This document shows positions 26,501-33,650 of a stretch of 64,000 bases of DNA, one piece after another. The notes beneath the pieces were generated by a model. That model was not told the origin of the DNA, ran no database searches, and saw only the letters and a program-made list of their open reading frames with translations. This DNA is from Diphasiastrum complanatum (Eukaryota > Streptophyta > Lycopodiopsida > Lycopodiales > Lycopodiaceae). The position numbers were made by a program, and so were the translations under genes. The stretch's first letter is position 1; every line of letters starts with the position of its first letter. The DNA lies in assembly GCA_029204225.1 (NCBI GenBank), contig CM055110.1:43195862-43259861 (forward strand), given 5' to 3'.

Positions 26501-27292
26501 TTCTATTCATTTGACCAGGTGCCCAATTATTATTATGTAGCATTGGAGTGGGGTGGTGTAGACCTTTCAAGAGGACATTATTTTCTCTCCTAAAACCCTA
26601 TTTGTGGATAAGTTCAGTGAAGTGTTTAGAAACTTCCATTCTAGAGTTTCTAATGGGTATAAATAGGGTCTGAAGACATTCATTTGTAGCTTGTTGATTT
26701 GACATTACTTCAAGCTCTTTGTGAAAGAACTCTTTGCTGTTGCTTGTAGGGCTGAAGCCTTCATTGTTGAGGAATGCTATTATCTCTTCATTCATGTTCT
26801 ATGCCTCATTGATATCAAAATAGGATGGTTCATAACTCAAATTCGTAAGCAAGTTTCAATGTATTTCAACTTTGATATCTCTTAAGCATTTGCAACTTGA
26901 ATGGAGGTATATCGTTATGTTTTTCAAAGTTTTATAGGTTTTTAATCATCATATTTACGAAAAAATTTGCCATGCTTTTTTGGGTCAACACTTTTTTGAA
27001 ATGGAAAATCGATATAAGAGCTATAAATTTCCAAGTCTTTTTTGAAAACATTTGTTTCAATTTCTACAATGTGTTTAAGTACTTTCTTAATGACCTTGGA
27101 GATTGCTCATTGGTAACACAGGTCGGTTTTGGGCAAACTATTTGTACTCCTCTCCGACCACATTGTAGTGAGTGCCTCTTAAATACAATATGCCCGTCTG
27201 CATTCAAAGAAGGGCGAGGCCCATCCAGAAAACGTCAAATAGATGGAAGGGAAGATGCGGCTGATGATCACAATTGTTTAGCTGAATCTTGA
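5655..27292 (+). CDS. NTH1: NTH1: plant endonuclease III homologue, C-terminal five exons
   Basis: Bifunctional DNA glycosylase/AP lyase of base-excision repair that removes oxidised pyrimidines; plant members act in chloroplast and nucleus. Five exons (5655-5746, 6595-6732, 13580-13696, 20760-20843, 27122-27292) join without a stop. Each boundary has AG acceptor and GT donor dinucleotides, and the four internal introns are all phase 0. Together they give about 200 residues: the helix before the hairpin, LPGVGPK with the catalytic Lys, VDTHVHR with the catalytic Asp, and a C-x6-C-x2-C-x5-C iron-sulphur motif near the C terminus. The N terminus and first part of the glycosylase fold (around the SQTKD motif of the family) must lie left of the window, because 1-5654 holds no match. 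All key residues are present and no exon is broken, so the gene is probably functional despite introns of up to 7 kb. Confidence 0.93.
5747..6594 (+). other. NTH1 intron, 848 bp
   Basis: Starts GTAAGC and ends TTTTCAG. AT-rich. I see no transposon, RNA gene or coding segment in it. It is the only internal NTH1 intron here not enlarged by a recognisable repeat. Confidence 0.85.
6595..6732 (+). CDS. NTH1: NTH1 exon with helix-hairpin-helix and catalytic Lys
   Basis: 138 bp, 46 codons, phase 0 at both ends. It encodes [18 protein letters not shown], then [19 protein letters not shown] and [11 protein letters not shown] is the hairpin of the HhH DNA-binding motif, and its Lys (codon at 6718-6720) corresponds to the Schiff-base-forming Lys120 of Escherichia coli Nth. 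The donor is CTG before GTATGA. Confidence 0.96.
6733..7159 (+). other. NTH1 intron 2, left part
   Basis: Ordinary AT-rich intron sequence. No coding or repeat structure that I can support. Confidence 0.6.
7160..8766 (-). mobile_element. LINE copy D: ORF1 fused by deletion to RT thumb
   Basis: Reads on the minus strand from about 8766. A Pro/Ser/Thr-rich N-terminal segment (8465-8283) leads into a strong heptad-patterned coiled coil (8160-7950; residues [15 protein letters not shown] onward). The ORF1 C-terminal domain follows, in shifted frames (about 7890-7600; [15 protein letters not shown] and [19 protein letters not shown]). At about 7556 it joins a reverse-transcriptase thumb segment (7552-7223) with [12 protein letters not shown] and [11 protein letters not shown]. 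Endonuclease, fingers and palm are missing, so an internal deletion has removed more than 2 kb. It lies antisense within NTH1 intron 2. Confidence 0.75.
8767..8821. repeat. (GA)n microsatellite, 5' boundary of LINE copy D
   Basis: About 54 bp of GA repeat. The GC-rich 5' region of copy D (about 8465-8766, with GATCxGxGC-type short repeats) abuts it on one side. A LINE 3' tail lies about 65 bp away on the other. Confidence 0.95.
8886..8972 (-). mobile_element. LINE 3' tail fragment
   Basis: On the minus strand it reads CTTATATGCCTTTTGGCAAG, then GACATTAATAAAGC and a T run. It is the same terminus as copy C but with a poly-T tail. It shows again that the strand bearing LINE coding sense ends in pyrimidines, not poly-A. 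Confidence 0.7.
8973..11780 (+). other. NTH1 intron 2, middle part, mostly unassigned
   Basis: About 2.8 kb with no convincing gene. Bases 9180-9219 hold three tandem copies of a 13-bp unit (GAGGTGTCCCAAT, the last copy altered). Bases 9146-9165 (GGGGGAGTGGTTGATG) resemble a polypurine tract running into an LTR start, but I cannot find a partner LTR. The rest is probably old repeat DNA beyond recognition. Confidence 0.5.
11781..12523. mobile_element. Non-autonomous TIR DNA transposon with GC-rich interior
   Basis: Ends are inverted: TAGATGCACCG at the left and CGGTGCATCTA at the right. Each is followed inward by AATCGCG-type motifs and a CCCAGAATCGC block, then a T run (11819-11830 and 12447-12472). 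The flanks TTTGCACC (11773-11780) and TTTGTACT (12524-12531) agree at 6 of 8 bases, both differences C/T, so they may be a decayed 8-bp target duplication of hAT type. The interior 11975-12155 is strikingly C/G-rich compared with the intron. No transposase is present. Confidence 0.7.
12524..13579 (+). other. NTH1 intron 2, right part
   Basis: About 1 kb of AT-rich intron ending in the acceptor TGCTTGCAG. No element or gene that I can support. Confidence 0.6.
13580..13696 (+). CDS. NTH1: NTH1 exon with catalytic Asp
   Basis: 117 bp, 39 codons, phase 0 at both ends. It encodes [20 protein letters not shown] and then [16 protein letters not shown] holds the Asp (codon at 13622-13624) equivalent to Asp138 of E. 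coli Nth. The exon runs into a variable linker ([10 protein letters not shown]) before the donor GTATAT. The donor position is inferred from phase and from the family's linker length; the other bases are unambiguous. Confidence 0.95.
13778..13782. repeat. Target-site duplication TGTTA, left
   Basis: TGTTA lies directly before the 5' LTR, and the same five bases follow the 3' LTR at 19119-19123. Five bases is the usual duplication for LTR elements. Confidence 0.7.
13783..14072 (+). repeat. 5' LTR, 290 bp
   Basis: Matches 18857-19118. The boundary is set by the TGTTA duplication on the left and the primer site on the right. The LTR does not begin TG or end CA (it begins AAACATATT and ends CGTAAC). 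It carries a 31-bp tandem duplication at 13978-14039 that the 3' LTR lacks, which accounts for most of the length difference. Confidence 0.85.
13885..13891 (+). promoter_or_regulatory. LTR TATA box
   Basis: CTATAAG lies in the middle of the 5' LTR and is conserved in the 3' LTR (about 18959-18965). It is the likely core promoter for the element's RNA. Confidence 0.6.
14074..14085 (+). promoter_or_regulatory. Primer-binding site for initiator Met-tRNA
   Basis: TGGTATCAGAGC lies one base after the LTR. It is the standard plant retrotransposon sequence complementary to the 3' end of initiator methionine tRNA. Confidence 0.9.
14772..16299 (+). pseudogene. Gypsy gag-protease
   Basis: The ATG at 14772 is chosen because it matches the family start in copy 1; an in-frame ATG at 14718 lies in the leader. 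Gag core residues 100-260 include LLENWF and [10 protein letters not shown] Pro/Ser-rich linker is followed by a CCHC zinc knuckle, [14 protein letters not shown], at about 15786-15827. The aspartic protease follows with its DTGS active site ([13 protein letters not shown], about 15940) and the LILGADWF strand (about 16153). A single TAG at 16020 interrupts the protease between these two; its setting suggests a former CAG. The structural part is otherwise intact. Confidence 0.9.
16300..18068 (+). CDS. Unrecognised long reading frame replacing gypsy RT/RNase H/integrase core
   Basis: About 590 codons in the same frame as gag-protease, with stops only at 17625, 17886 and 17901. The product is rich in Ser, Val, Leu, Phe, Trp and Cys, with long hydrophobic stretches from about 16850 on and a repeated LLHIAW motif. 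I find no YxDD polymerase motif, no RNase H motif, no HHCC and no DDE. It might be pol sequence scrambled by old frameshifts, a captured segment, or an envelope-like or accessory protein; the sequence alone does not decide. The openness of the frame over such a length, in phase with both neighbours, argues against random filler. Confidence 0.45.
18069..18661 (+). pseudogene. Gypsy integrase C-terminal domain with chromodomain-like end
   Basis: Starts at [19 protein letters not shown], the end of the integrase core, then has [20 protein letters not shown] and the DVFHVSLL signature of gypsy integrase C-termini. After a TAG at 18486 (probably a former CAG) the frame continues with FLVQWDGRP and EATWEP, the strand-and-Trp pattern of retroelement chromodomains, which direct insertion into chromatin. 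The DDE catalytic core is missing. It ends at TGA 18659-18661. Confidence 0.85.
18857..19118 (+). repeat. 3' LTR, 262 bp
   Basis: Pairs with 13783-14072 and ends CGTAAC directly before TGTTA (19119-19123). The region just before it lacks a clean polypurine tract at the inferred boundary. A purine run (GGAGAGTGGGGG, 18869-18880) lies inside the shared repeat, so the exact left edge could be off by several bases. Confidence 0.85.
19119..19123. repeat. Target-site duplication TGTTA, right
   Basis: Identical to the five bases before the 5' LTR. It lies directly after CGTAAC and supports a single insertion event at this site in the intron. Confidence 0.7.
19124..19800 (+). other. NTH1 intron 3, after the gypsy element
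   Basis: AT-rich intron sequence with no gene or element that I can support. Confidence 0.6.
19831..20169. repeat. Purine-rich block with GGATCAGCGAGGGAC repeats and (GA)n
   Basis: Bases 19831-19930 are GAA/GAG-rich and 19931-19942 is a G run. From about 19963 to 20105 a unit resembling GGATCAGCGAGGGACAGC occurs about six times with variation. A (GA)n tract then runs 20111-20169. On the minus strand this is the order (TC)n followed by a GC-rich region, as at the 5' side of LINE copies B and D, so it may be the 5' end of a related element. No ORF1 is recognisable. The Glu/Arg-rich translation is a repeat artefact. Confidence 0.6.
20493..20571. repeat. (GA)n microsatellite
   Basis: About 78 bp of GA repeat in NTH1 intron 3, less than 200 bp before the next exon. 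No clear LINE tail flanks it. Confidence 0.95.
20760..20843 (+). CDS. NTH1: NTH1 exon with the PEETR segment
   Basis: 84 bp, 28 codons, phase 0 at both ends, acceptor TTGCTTGCAG and donor GTAAGT. It encodes [15 protein letters not shown] and then [13 protein letters not shown], matching the conserved plant NTH1 segment between the catalytic Asp and the iron-sulphur loop. Confidence 0.95.
20844..21640 (+). other. NTH1 intron 4, left part with CT-rich tract
   Basis: Bases 20995-21380 are pyrimidine-rich (many CTCTC and CCCTC runs) without a regular repeat. No coding segment. It could be an old decayed TC-rich repeat or LTR. Confidence 0.5.
21650..21980 (-). pseudogene. Copia gag fragment
   Basis: On the minus strand the sequence reads [20 protein letters not shown] followed by a RFKKR-type segment and a [16 protein letters not shown] segment. 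This is the N-terminal part of a plant Ty1/copia Gag. It is closely related to the gag at 45307-44650 (SERLDTSNYSVWKDRIESL). A frame break and stops are present. Only the gag N terminus is left. Confidence 0.7.
22216..22796. mobile_element. hAT-like non-autonomous element with perfect 8-bp duplication
   Basis: The target duplication TTCTAGAC is perfect at 22216-22223 and 22789-22796. The element (22224-22788, 565 bp) starts TAGTGTTTCCA and ends TGGAAACACCA, inverted repeats matching at 10 of 11 bases. Just inside both ends are several GAATCG/CGATTC motifs. There is no transposase; size and structure fit a hAT-derived MITE mobilised in trans. Confidence 0.88.
22797..24736 (+). other. NTH1 intron 4, unassigned stretch
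   Basis: About 1.9 kb with no supported gene. Some of the sequence next to the hAT element may be the remaining leader or LTR of the minus-strand copia remnant, but I see no LTR pair. Confidence 0.45.
24737..25198. mobile_element. hAT MITE with 17-bp perfect TIRs and perfect 8-bp duplication
   Basis: The target duplication GTATTTAC is at 24737-24744 and 25191-25198. The element (24745-25190, 446 bp) begins CAGTGTTGGGCGGGTAT and ends with the exact inverse, a perfect 17-bp terminal inverted repeat starting with the CAGTG typical of hAT elements. The interior holds more inverted segments but no coding frame. The perfect ends suggest a relatively recent insertion in NTH1 intron 4. Confidence 0.95.
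25430..25735 (-). pseudogene. Copia-type gag fragment, second family
   Basis: On the minus strand it reads [36 protein letters not shown], a stop, [16 protein letters not shown] and [19 protein letters not shown]. This follows the UBN2-type gag pattern of copia elements. The stop precedes Glu-Ala-Trp. No neighbouring protease or LTR is identified. Confidence 0.6.
26470..26820 (+). mobile_element. Decayed gypsy-type LTR with TATA box and mutated primer site
   Basis: Bases 26540-26680 follow the same order as the LTRs at 13783 and 18857: a GAGTGGGG purine block, TATTTTCTCTCC, ACCCTA, then GTATAAATAGGG. The LTR seems to end at CTCA (about 26813), followed by TTGATATCAAAAT. That differs from the Met-tRNA primer site TTGGTATCAGAGC only by transitions. 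An upstream CCTAAAGGCCTTTCTATTCA resembles the gypsy 3' region. It is an old relative of the element in intron 3. Confidence 0.5.
27122..27292 (+). CDS. NTH1: NTH1 terminal exon with iron-sulphur cluster motif
   Basis: Begins after ACACAG and ends at TGA 27290-27292. It encodes [18 protein letters not shown] and then [12 protein letters not shown]. The cysteines at 27143, 27164, 27173 and 27191 (first bases of the codons) form C-x6-C-x2-C-x5-C, the [4Fe-4S]-binding loop of endonuclease III. A charged tail of about 30 residues follows, as in other plant NTH1 proteins. The open frame upstream of 27122 is intron. Confidence 0.95.
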   Translation, partial: VGFGQTICTPLRPHCSECLLNTICPSAFKEGRGPSRKRQIDGREDAADDHNCLAES

Positions 27293-28800
27293 CTTTTCAT
27301 ATCATTATTGGTTAAATAGTAGTATTGTGCTGCTGTCAAAAACTCATCAACCCAGAGGCAATTAGAGTTTGCTTTTCAAATTGCTTCACATTATTCTATC
27401 AATAGCTTATACATCTTGTGACTAGGTGCCTATCTTCACTGTCGTGTAGTCTGCTACAACATTGTTGAAGAAGATCAGCTTAAGTTAGTATGATATCGTA
27501 GGGACTAGGGAGCACGAGTACCCCATAAGTTTCATGTTCCTGCCAAACAGAGTGATTGCCAATGCATATATAGCAATGTATTTTTGTTAATACTAGTGCT
27601 ATATGGTATTCACTATGGTTTATATTTGGTTTTTAACTTTTGTTTTTTCCTGAACAAGATCGTTAAATGTGTATGTATTTTATGTGGATGTAAACAAAAT
27701 GAGGAGCTTAGTCCCCACGCATCAATTTTAAGCATATATGTACCATGTCCATCGAGTTTAGGAGACTCTACACACTGACTTAAGACTTCAAGTGTCCCAT
27801 TTTAGATGCAAAATTTTCAGTAAGTGCATTTATAGCATACACTAGGACAAATGCAAGGTGGCAGGGACACAGGGCTCATGGAAAGTTTCCAAGTTAGCCA
27901 AAGAAGACTCTGGGCTTAGATAGCCAGACTTAAAAGTTCTGGTCGGAAATACCTAGAAGTGGTGGTTATTGTGCGTCGCTGTGCTTGGTCAGCAGGTTGA
28001 AAGGCCTGGAACTAGGGGTGGACGGCAGACTTAATCGGGGTAGGGCTAGATGCCAGCCTGACCTGGTTGTCAGCGGCCTGCTGCAGGCCTCAACTCCGAG
28101 CCCTCCTCCCCATGTATGAGGCTGTGAGCTCGAGTCTTCTGATTTGTTACATTTGAAGTCATTGAAGGTCATATAGATTTTTTTTTTTCGAATCAGATTT
28201 TCAGGATGACATCACAAAAGCACGTCTGTAGCAGAAAAGAAACACAGATAAGATATGGCAGAGAGCAGCAGTAGATTGAAGTCTAGCCAAGAGCGCTGAT
28301 GAAAACAAGCTGATACAACACTGATCTACACAGCTCTAAACCAAGCAACCCAAAATTCTCAGCATTCATCCGAGCCAATGAGGACCCTCTTGCCTATTGA
28401 CAGTGTTGGAAGCTAGGGGATCAGCGAGTTAGATAGAGGTTCAGGAAAAAAGGCTTACAGTGGTTGTTGTACCTCTTCTTCTATATGAGCCTTTGCTGCC
28501 AAGTACAAGCTACAACTTATGAACTACATATTTATTAGGCTCATCACCACTGAGCCTAAGTCCAGAATGCGGCATGATCATTGATTGGGCCAGAATTGAG
28601 AAAAATTTTACCTTCAAGCTAAAACCACGAAAATGTGACCAACAAGGCAAAGCAAGAATACACTATCAATAGGCTAAGAGGAAGAACTTCCTGTTTTTAT
28701 CATAAAAGATGGGAAAACCAATCGGAGTAGAATGCATGTAGAAAGTATAAAGGCCATAAGGCAAATTGAGATACTGTACATCAACTATAACAAAGCAACA
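27293..28800 (+). other. Region downstream of NTH1
   Basis: Presumably contains the NTH1 3' untranslated region. I cannot place a polyadenylation signal with confidence. No other gene. The region may include the 3' untranslated part of the minus-strand LINE that begins at about 28800. Confidence 0.5.
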
Positions 28801-28814
28801 ATCTTGAAAAGTAG

Positions 28815-31260
28815 CTATTGAAAGCCTACTACTTGATGTAAGTCACTAGCTAAGATAGTTGCAAGTTTAAGTAGTGCAGGAAGCTGTGAAGCAGCCGTTT
28901 CTGCAACTACGGCACGTCGAAGTATTGCAAGTGCTTGAATGTGTTGTAAAATGGTAAAAACTCGTTGACAATAATAGGACATAATGATAGATAGAGGTGA
29001 GGCACCACGTCCTTGGATCTTCGTTGCAAAACCTGCACAAGTTGATAGAAAATCGTCGAATTTCCTATGCAGGCACCCATAAGTTTCCAAGGCAAAAGGG
29101 ATAAAGTCTTTTCCAGGAGTGCGATGTGAATAATCCCGCTCTTTATCTTGAGCTGCATGAGAAGTAGCAGCACCTTGGGTAGTTGAAGCATGACAAAGGC
29201 GGTTTGGCCCCGAAGGATCAGCAACAACAACATCCCCAAGGGTGTGAATGTCCTCGCGCAAAGGGAGGCAAAAAAGCTCGCACAGGTGGAGGGATGAGAT
29301 CCTTGGCCGCACGAAGATGTTGTTGGAAAGGAAAATTGCTCGTTTTCACATGAGCTAATGAATCAAGAAGAATGGACTGGTTGCCCTACTGAAACCGAGA
29401 TATAAGTGCAAAGGCAACAAGGGCCCAACTACAGAAAAACAGTTAGAGCAATAGAGGTTGCGCAAATAAGACCAACACCTCTGGAATAAGCGGAAAGAGA
29501 GACTTGTCGCTTAACGAACTGACCATCGGGAAAATGAAAGGTTCCTGGACCCATCAAGCGACCCAGAATATCTGATACAGTATTATCAAAATCTTGCAAC
29601 AAAGCCAAAACATCTAGAGAGGGAGGAACACACTGTGGAATATAACTTGGCCCTTGAGCAAAGCATTGTGTGAGAATCCCTAGAGCAACTTGAGCATTGC
29701 CAAGCCTTGGTAACAAATCAGCGTGGCGAAGATGCGCCCAAAGTGTCTCGCAAAGAAGAAGTAGCCACAAAGTCAAAGATACCTTGTTGTTAGAGCTTTT
29801 ACTCCCTGTCTCGGTTATTTACAGTTTTCAGAGACACATGTATGTTTTGTAATTATTGTAATTAATGAAATGGCCAAGTCATCGGCCTGTGGTGACCTTT
29901 GTAAGTAAATTGTAAATAAACTATAATTAGTTGGCATTGGGCCTCAAAGATTCATGCTTAGCTTTGGCATGGGGTACTGGGTCATTTATTAGGAGTGGCT
30001 GGACTGACCTCCTAAAAAGTAAGAGAGTTGACTAGTCAACGCAACACGTGTCATATGCTCACTGGGACACTTGGTCCATTGAATGAGTGACACATGTCAG
30101 GGTTGATCGATCAAAGATGACACGTGTCACATGTTCACTGGGACACTTGGCCCAATGTATGAGTGACACATGTCAGCCTACTCACTTGCCTATGTGTTAG
30201 GGTATTGCCAAGTGGCAAGTGTTGTCTTTGCATGGAATTGGCCATGTGTCGACATTAGGAAAGGTCAGGGTTAAGGGGTGCTTGAGGATTGTGCATAAGT
30301 GAGCCTAGAGAGAGGCATTCCCGATCATAATCTATGCAGCAAAGGTTGGGAGGAGACAAGACAGCCAGCTCCACCATGTTTCATGCTTTCTGATGTTTGT
30401 ACATGCAGGGAAACCGATCGGGATCGAAGTTTAAGCTTCATGTGCACGGGATAAGCTAGGTTTTAAGTGAAGTTTCAAATTTGGAGTCTGACATACCTAT
30501 AGGATACCGAGCACTCAAATCCCATCAATCGGAGTATTGAAAGTTGCATGTAAAGGGAGCTCAAGAGGGAGGCCCTGAGGATACCAAGCAACGCACTTAA
30601 GAGGGATTCACAGTGAGACCCAAAGCTGAGTTGTTGAGAGAAATGCAGGAAAGCTAGATTGACATCGTTAGCAGGTCCCACAATATGAGTGTCATCAGCA
30701 ATAGAGAGAAACAAATTGGATGGAAAAGTAGCAGAAGAAACCCGTAATGCCCGAAAGTGTGCCAAAGTAAAAAAGAGAACCACCCAAGGGAGAACCTTGC
30801 ATGATACCATCAACAGAAGGGATAACCGAAAGATTTGAGCGAAAAGCATGACTAAAATATAGAGGCGCGTCCATGGACTAAAACGATCGAACAAACAGGA
30901 TGAGCTAAGCGAGTGGACCGTGAGCTGCACGAAGTCTTGGAAACTGGCCCCTCGGGAAACAAAATTGAAAGCGTTTGAAGATCCACTTGAAAGACAACCA
31001 AATCTGGATGAAGATCCAATGTAGCACGCAAAGCATGTATGACCATCTCGCAACCACTAGGAGTGGCACAACCAAATTGATGAGGAAAAATGTGGTCATG
31101 AAAACTGTCACGAAGCTGAAAACCAAGAGCCCGAGAAACCAATCTATATAAAACCTCTCCAACAACAAGCGGCACACCACCTCCAAGCTTATCCAAGGCT
31201 ATCAAACGAGCAGCACCAAGAATACGAGCAATAGAAAAATCAATTCGTAACAATTATCAA
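28815..31260 (-). pseudogene. LINE reverse transcriptase, decayed and split by an insertion
   Basis: Reads on the minus strand. 31253-30950: fingers with RLIALDKLGGGVPLVVGEVL, HQFGCATPSGCE and VVFQVDLQT (first catalytic Asp region). 30960-30480, in shifted frames: FFTLAHFRALR and then SIADDTHIVGP, the ADD active site. 29776-29430: LRHADLLPRLGNAQVALGIL. 29312-28815: the C-terminal region with FDDFLSTCAGFATKIQGRG and CQRVFTILQHIQALAILRRA. Several frameshifts and stops are present. A block of about 690 bp (29787-30474) interrupts it. The 5' end is truncated near 31260. This RT type is known from plant LINEs; endonuclease and ORF1 are absent. Confidence 0.85.
29787..30474. mobile_element. Insertion in LINE RT, probably a solo LTR
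   Basis: The RT coding sequence stops at one edge and resumes beyond the other. The block starts near TGTTAGAGC and has LTR-like composition, with two copies of a unit of about 75 bp starting at 30044 and 30119. Each copy holds ACACGTGT (a G-box-like core) and CTGGGACACTTGG. I could not find a matching second LTR, a primer site or an unambiguous target duplication, so solo LTR is an inference. Confidence 0.5.
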
Positions 31261-31745
31261 AAACTCCTCATATCGTGGCCCAAAGACATGTGCAAACATG
31301 GATTAGAAAGGTTACGTTTGTAGTTGGGCTCTAGTTTCTTGCATTCTCATGGGATTTTATAGTACTTGTTAAAAACTGGACATGACCAGAAAAGACTTGA
31401 TGCCAACTTTTGGGGCACCCAAAATGTTTTGAATGATAGATCTTTGGATTTTTCATTAAATTTGTCACAGTCGCCACATTATGAGTAGGATCTTGTTATT
31501 GAATGACCTCTTAAGCTTCTCAAGCACATCACTCATATCTAGGTGTTCAAAGCAATGATACTCGTTCATCTTTATCCTCTCATAGTAATTCAAGGCATTC
31601 ATCACCTTATCGTTGGCCCAATCTCTCCCCCCCCCCCTTTTCTAAATCACTTTTGACATTTGAAGTCACTTGTCTTTATGTGCAGGTGTGGCTAGCAGGC
31701 AGGCTACTTGCTGACTCCAAGATGGCTCGTTTGTGGTCCTTAGCA
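31261..31745. other. Unassigned spacer
   Basis: No gene or element supported; includes a C run at 31627-31638. Confidence 0.5.
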
Positions 31746-31746
31746 C

Positions 31747-32318
31747 TAGTGCTCGCTAAAAATCTTTTTTTTAACTTACTAAAAAACCTACTACTTTTAA
31801 AATTTGTAAGTTTGTTTCAAAGTTGGGCTAAAAAAACCTATTGGTCCTAGTTTTAACACTTAAATAACAATGTTTTAGCAGCCATGGGGGAGAGAGAGAG
31901 AGGAGAGGAGAGGAGAGGAGAGGGAGGCTAAAGGCTAAAGAGATGAGAGAGAGGCTGAAGGCTGAAGCGGTCGCTAAAGGGCTCATGGGAGAGAGAGAGG
32001 AGAGGAGAGGGACGTTGAAGGCCATGGGAGAGAGAGGAGAGGAGAGGAGAGGAGAGGGAGCTGAAGGCTGGAGCGCGTGGGCCGCTGAAGGCTATAGGCT
32101 GCTGAAGGACGAAGGCTGCTTTGAGGTCCTTGCTTAGTTGTAGCTTGTAGGCCTAATGCCCTTTTTAAGCAAATTAAAAACTACAAGTTTTTTACAATAG
32201 GCTAAAAAAGTATTAGCCCTTTAGATTAGTAGGCTTTAAGAACCTACAACGATAAATTTAGTAGGTGAATATATAATTTTAAAAATGAGCTTGTAAGGCT
32301 TTGTAGGTTTTTCGCGAG
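31747..32318. mobile_element. Candidate TIR element with purine minisatellite
   Basis: The left end TAGTGCTCGCTAAAAA is inverted at the right as TTTTTCGCGAGCACCG. Both ends have further AACCTAC-type inverted matches just inside. The interior 31877-32060 is made of GGAGA repeats interspersed with GCTGAAGGCT units. No clean 8-bp duplication was found at the outermost bases; TTAGCAC occurs on both sides but offset by about 10 bp on the right. No coding capacity. Confidence 0.5.
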
Positions 32319-32890
32319 CACCGGAACTTGAAGTTAGCACCACAACTTCCATTTGTTGATAGTCAAGCCTATGCTAGTGTTAAACTTACCAATTTCTTTT
32401 ACTACTCTTCAGAGCTCTTTTTACTCATTGCACGTGAGTTGACTCCTTCATATTCTAAAAAATGACATCATACTATTAGAATATCCACAAATGTTCATGT
32501 ACATATATTTCATGTTATCAATTTGCCCTAGAGTGAAATCATGTTGTTAATTCTTAATTAGTAAGAGATAGTTACGGGATAACCATGAGGACATCCCAAG
32601 TCGAAATTGTGTTACTAATTAGCAAATTGGCACACAATGTAGGGAAATCAAGAGACCATGGGTATTTAGTAGATCCTTGTATGAAGATGGTAGGTAATGT
32701 TGTTGCCTCAAAAAATGAGACTAATACAAGCCAACGAAATGAGATAATCCACGGTTGCTGGGAAGACCCAAACCACCATTTTATGTGGGAATTGAACATA
32801 TGTCCCATTTTATTAAGCTTTTGATGGCATGCCATAAGAATTCTTTCGATTTGTTTGTCAGCATATTGGTAAAGGCTTAGAGTTGAGAAT
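32319..32890. other. Unassigned spacer
   Basis: No supported feature. The open frame 32585-32824 lacks any recognisable motif and may be an old LINE remnant. Confidence 0.45.
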
Positions 32891-33650
32891 ATAACACCAG
32901 GTAATCAATACAATGTGTTGGAGAACCACAATTCTTGCAGCTAAACGGGGTCAGGTCCCATTTACAGAATTTATGATTGAAAGACTCAATTAATGTATCG
33001 AGTCTTTGCTTACTAGTGAGAGAGATACCAAAGCGGTTACCTTAGAGTTTGATGATGTTGCCATGTTGAGTGACGAGCACACCTAGGTTGGAAAACCAAT
33101 TAGGAGGAAGATCACAGGATATACGTTAAAGAAAATACTTGTCGTAATTGATATTGGAGGCCAAGCATTGACAGAAACCGTCAAGGGTGGAGAGAGTTTT
33201 TTTTATGAAGATCTCATCTAGGGAGGAGAGTAAAGTAATGTCATTGGCAAACAACTAATTCATGATGAGTGTCGACAAGGGAATAAGGCCAAGGTTATGT
33301 GTTGAGTTGGGGGTAAATATGAGTGGTTTTAGAGCAGTGACAAAAAGATAGGAAGAGAGTGGACATCCTTGTTGAACATCGCATTTGAGCTCAAAGGGTT
33401 TAGAGCAGGTGTCATGAAACTGTATTGTGGATCTAGATCCAAAATAAGAGATTGAAGAAGGGACTAGAGATGCCAAGGGTTTTCAACAGTGAAACAACTA
33501 GTCCTTTTGATACGATTGAACGCTTTATCAATTCTAAAGACAATAGCAAGCATGGAAGCTTTGAGTCAAACCTTATCTTTGTTGTAACTTGACATACAAT
33601 TTCCGTATTGTACACATTGATCCTTGTGCATTGAGTGTTCACTAATAAAA
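32890..33650 (-). pseudogene. LINE (L1-type) reverse-transcriptase palm/thumb fragment
   Basis: On the minus strand FRIDKAFNRIKRTS resembles the first catalytic block, where the family has an FxKAFDR-type sequence. Then come DVQQGCPLSSYLF (the QGCPLSP block, about 33380-33340) and, in another frame, LFANDITLLSSLDEIFI at about 33255. There the usual FADD catalytic motif reads FAND. A thumb-like segment follows to about 32890. Several frameshifts. It is a dead fragment of a family different from the LINE at 28.8-31.3 kb. Confidence 0.7.

Noticed and set aside
26897-27292. 131-codon open frame as a separate gene
   Set aside because: The first 75 codons are AT-rich intron; only 27122-27292 is coding, as the last NTH1 exon.
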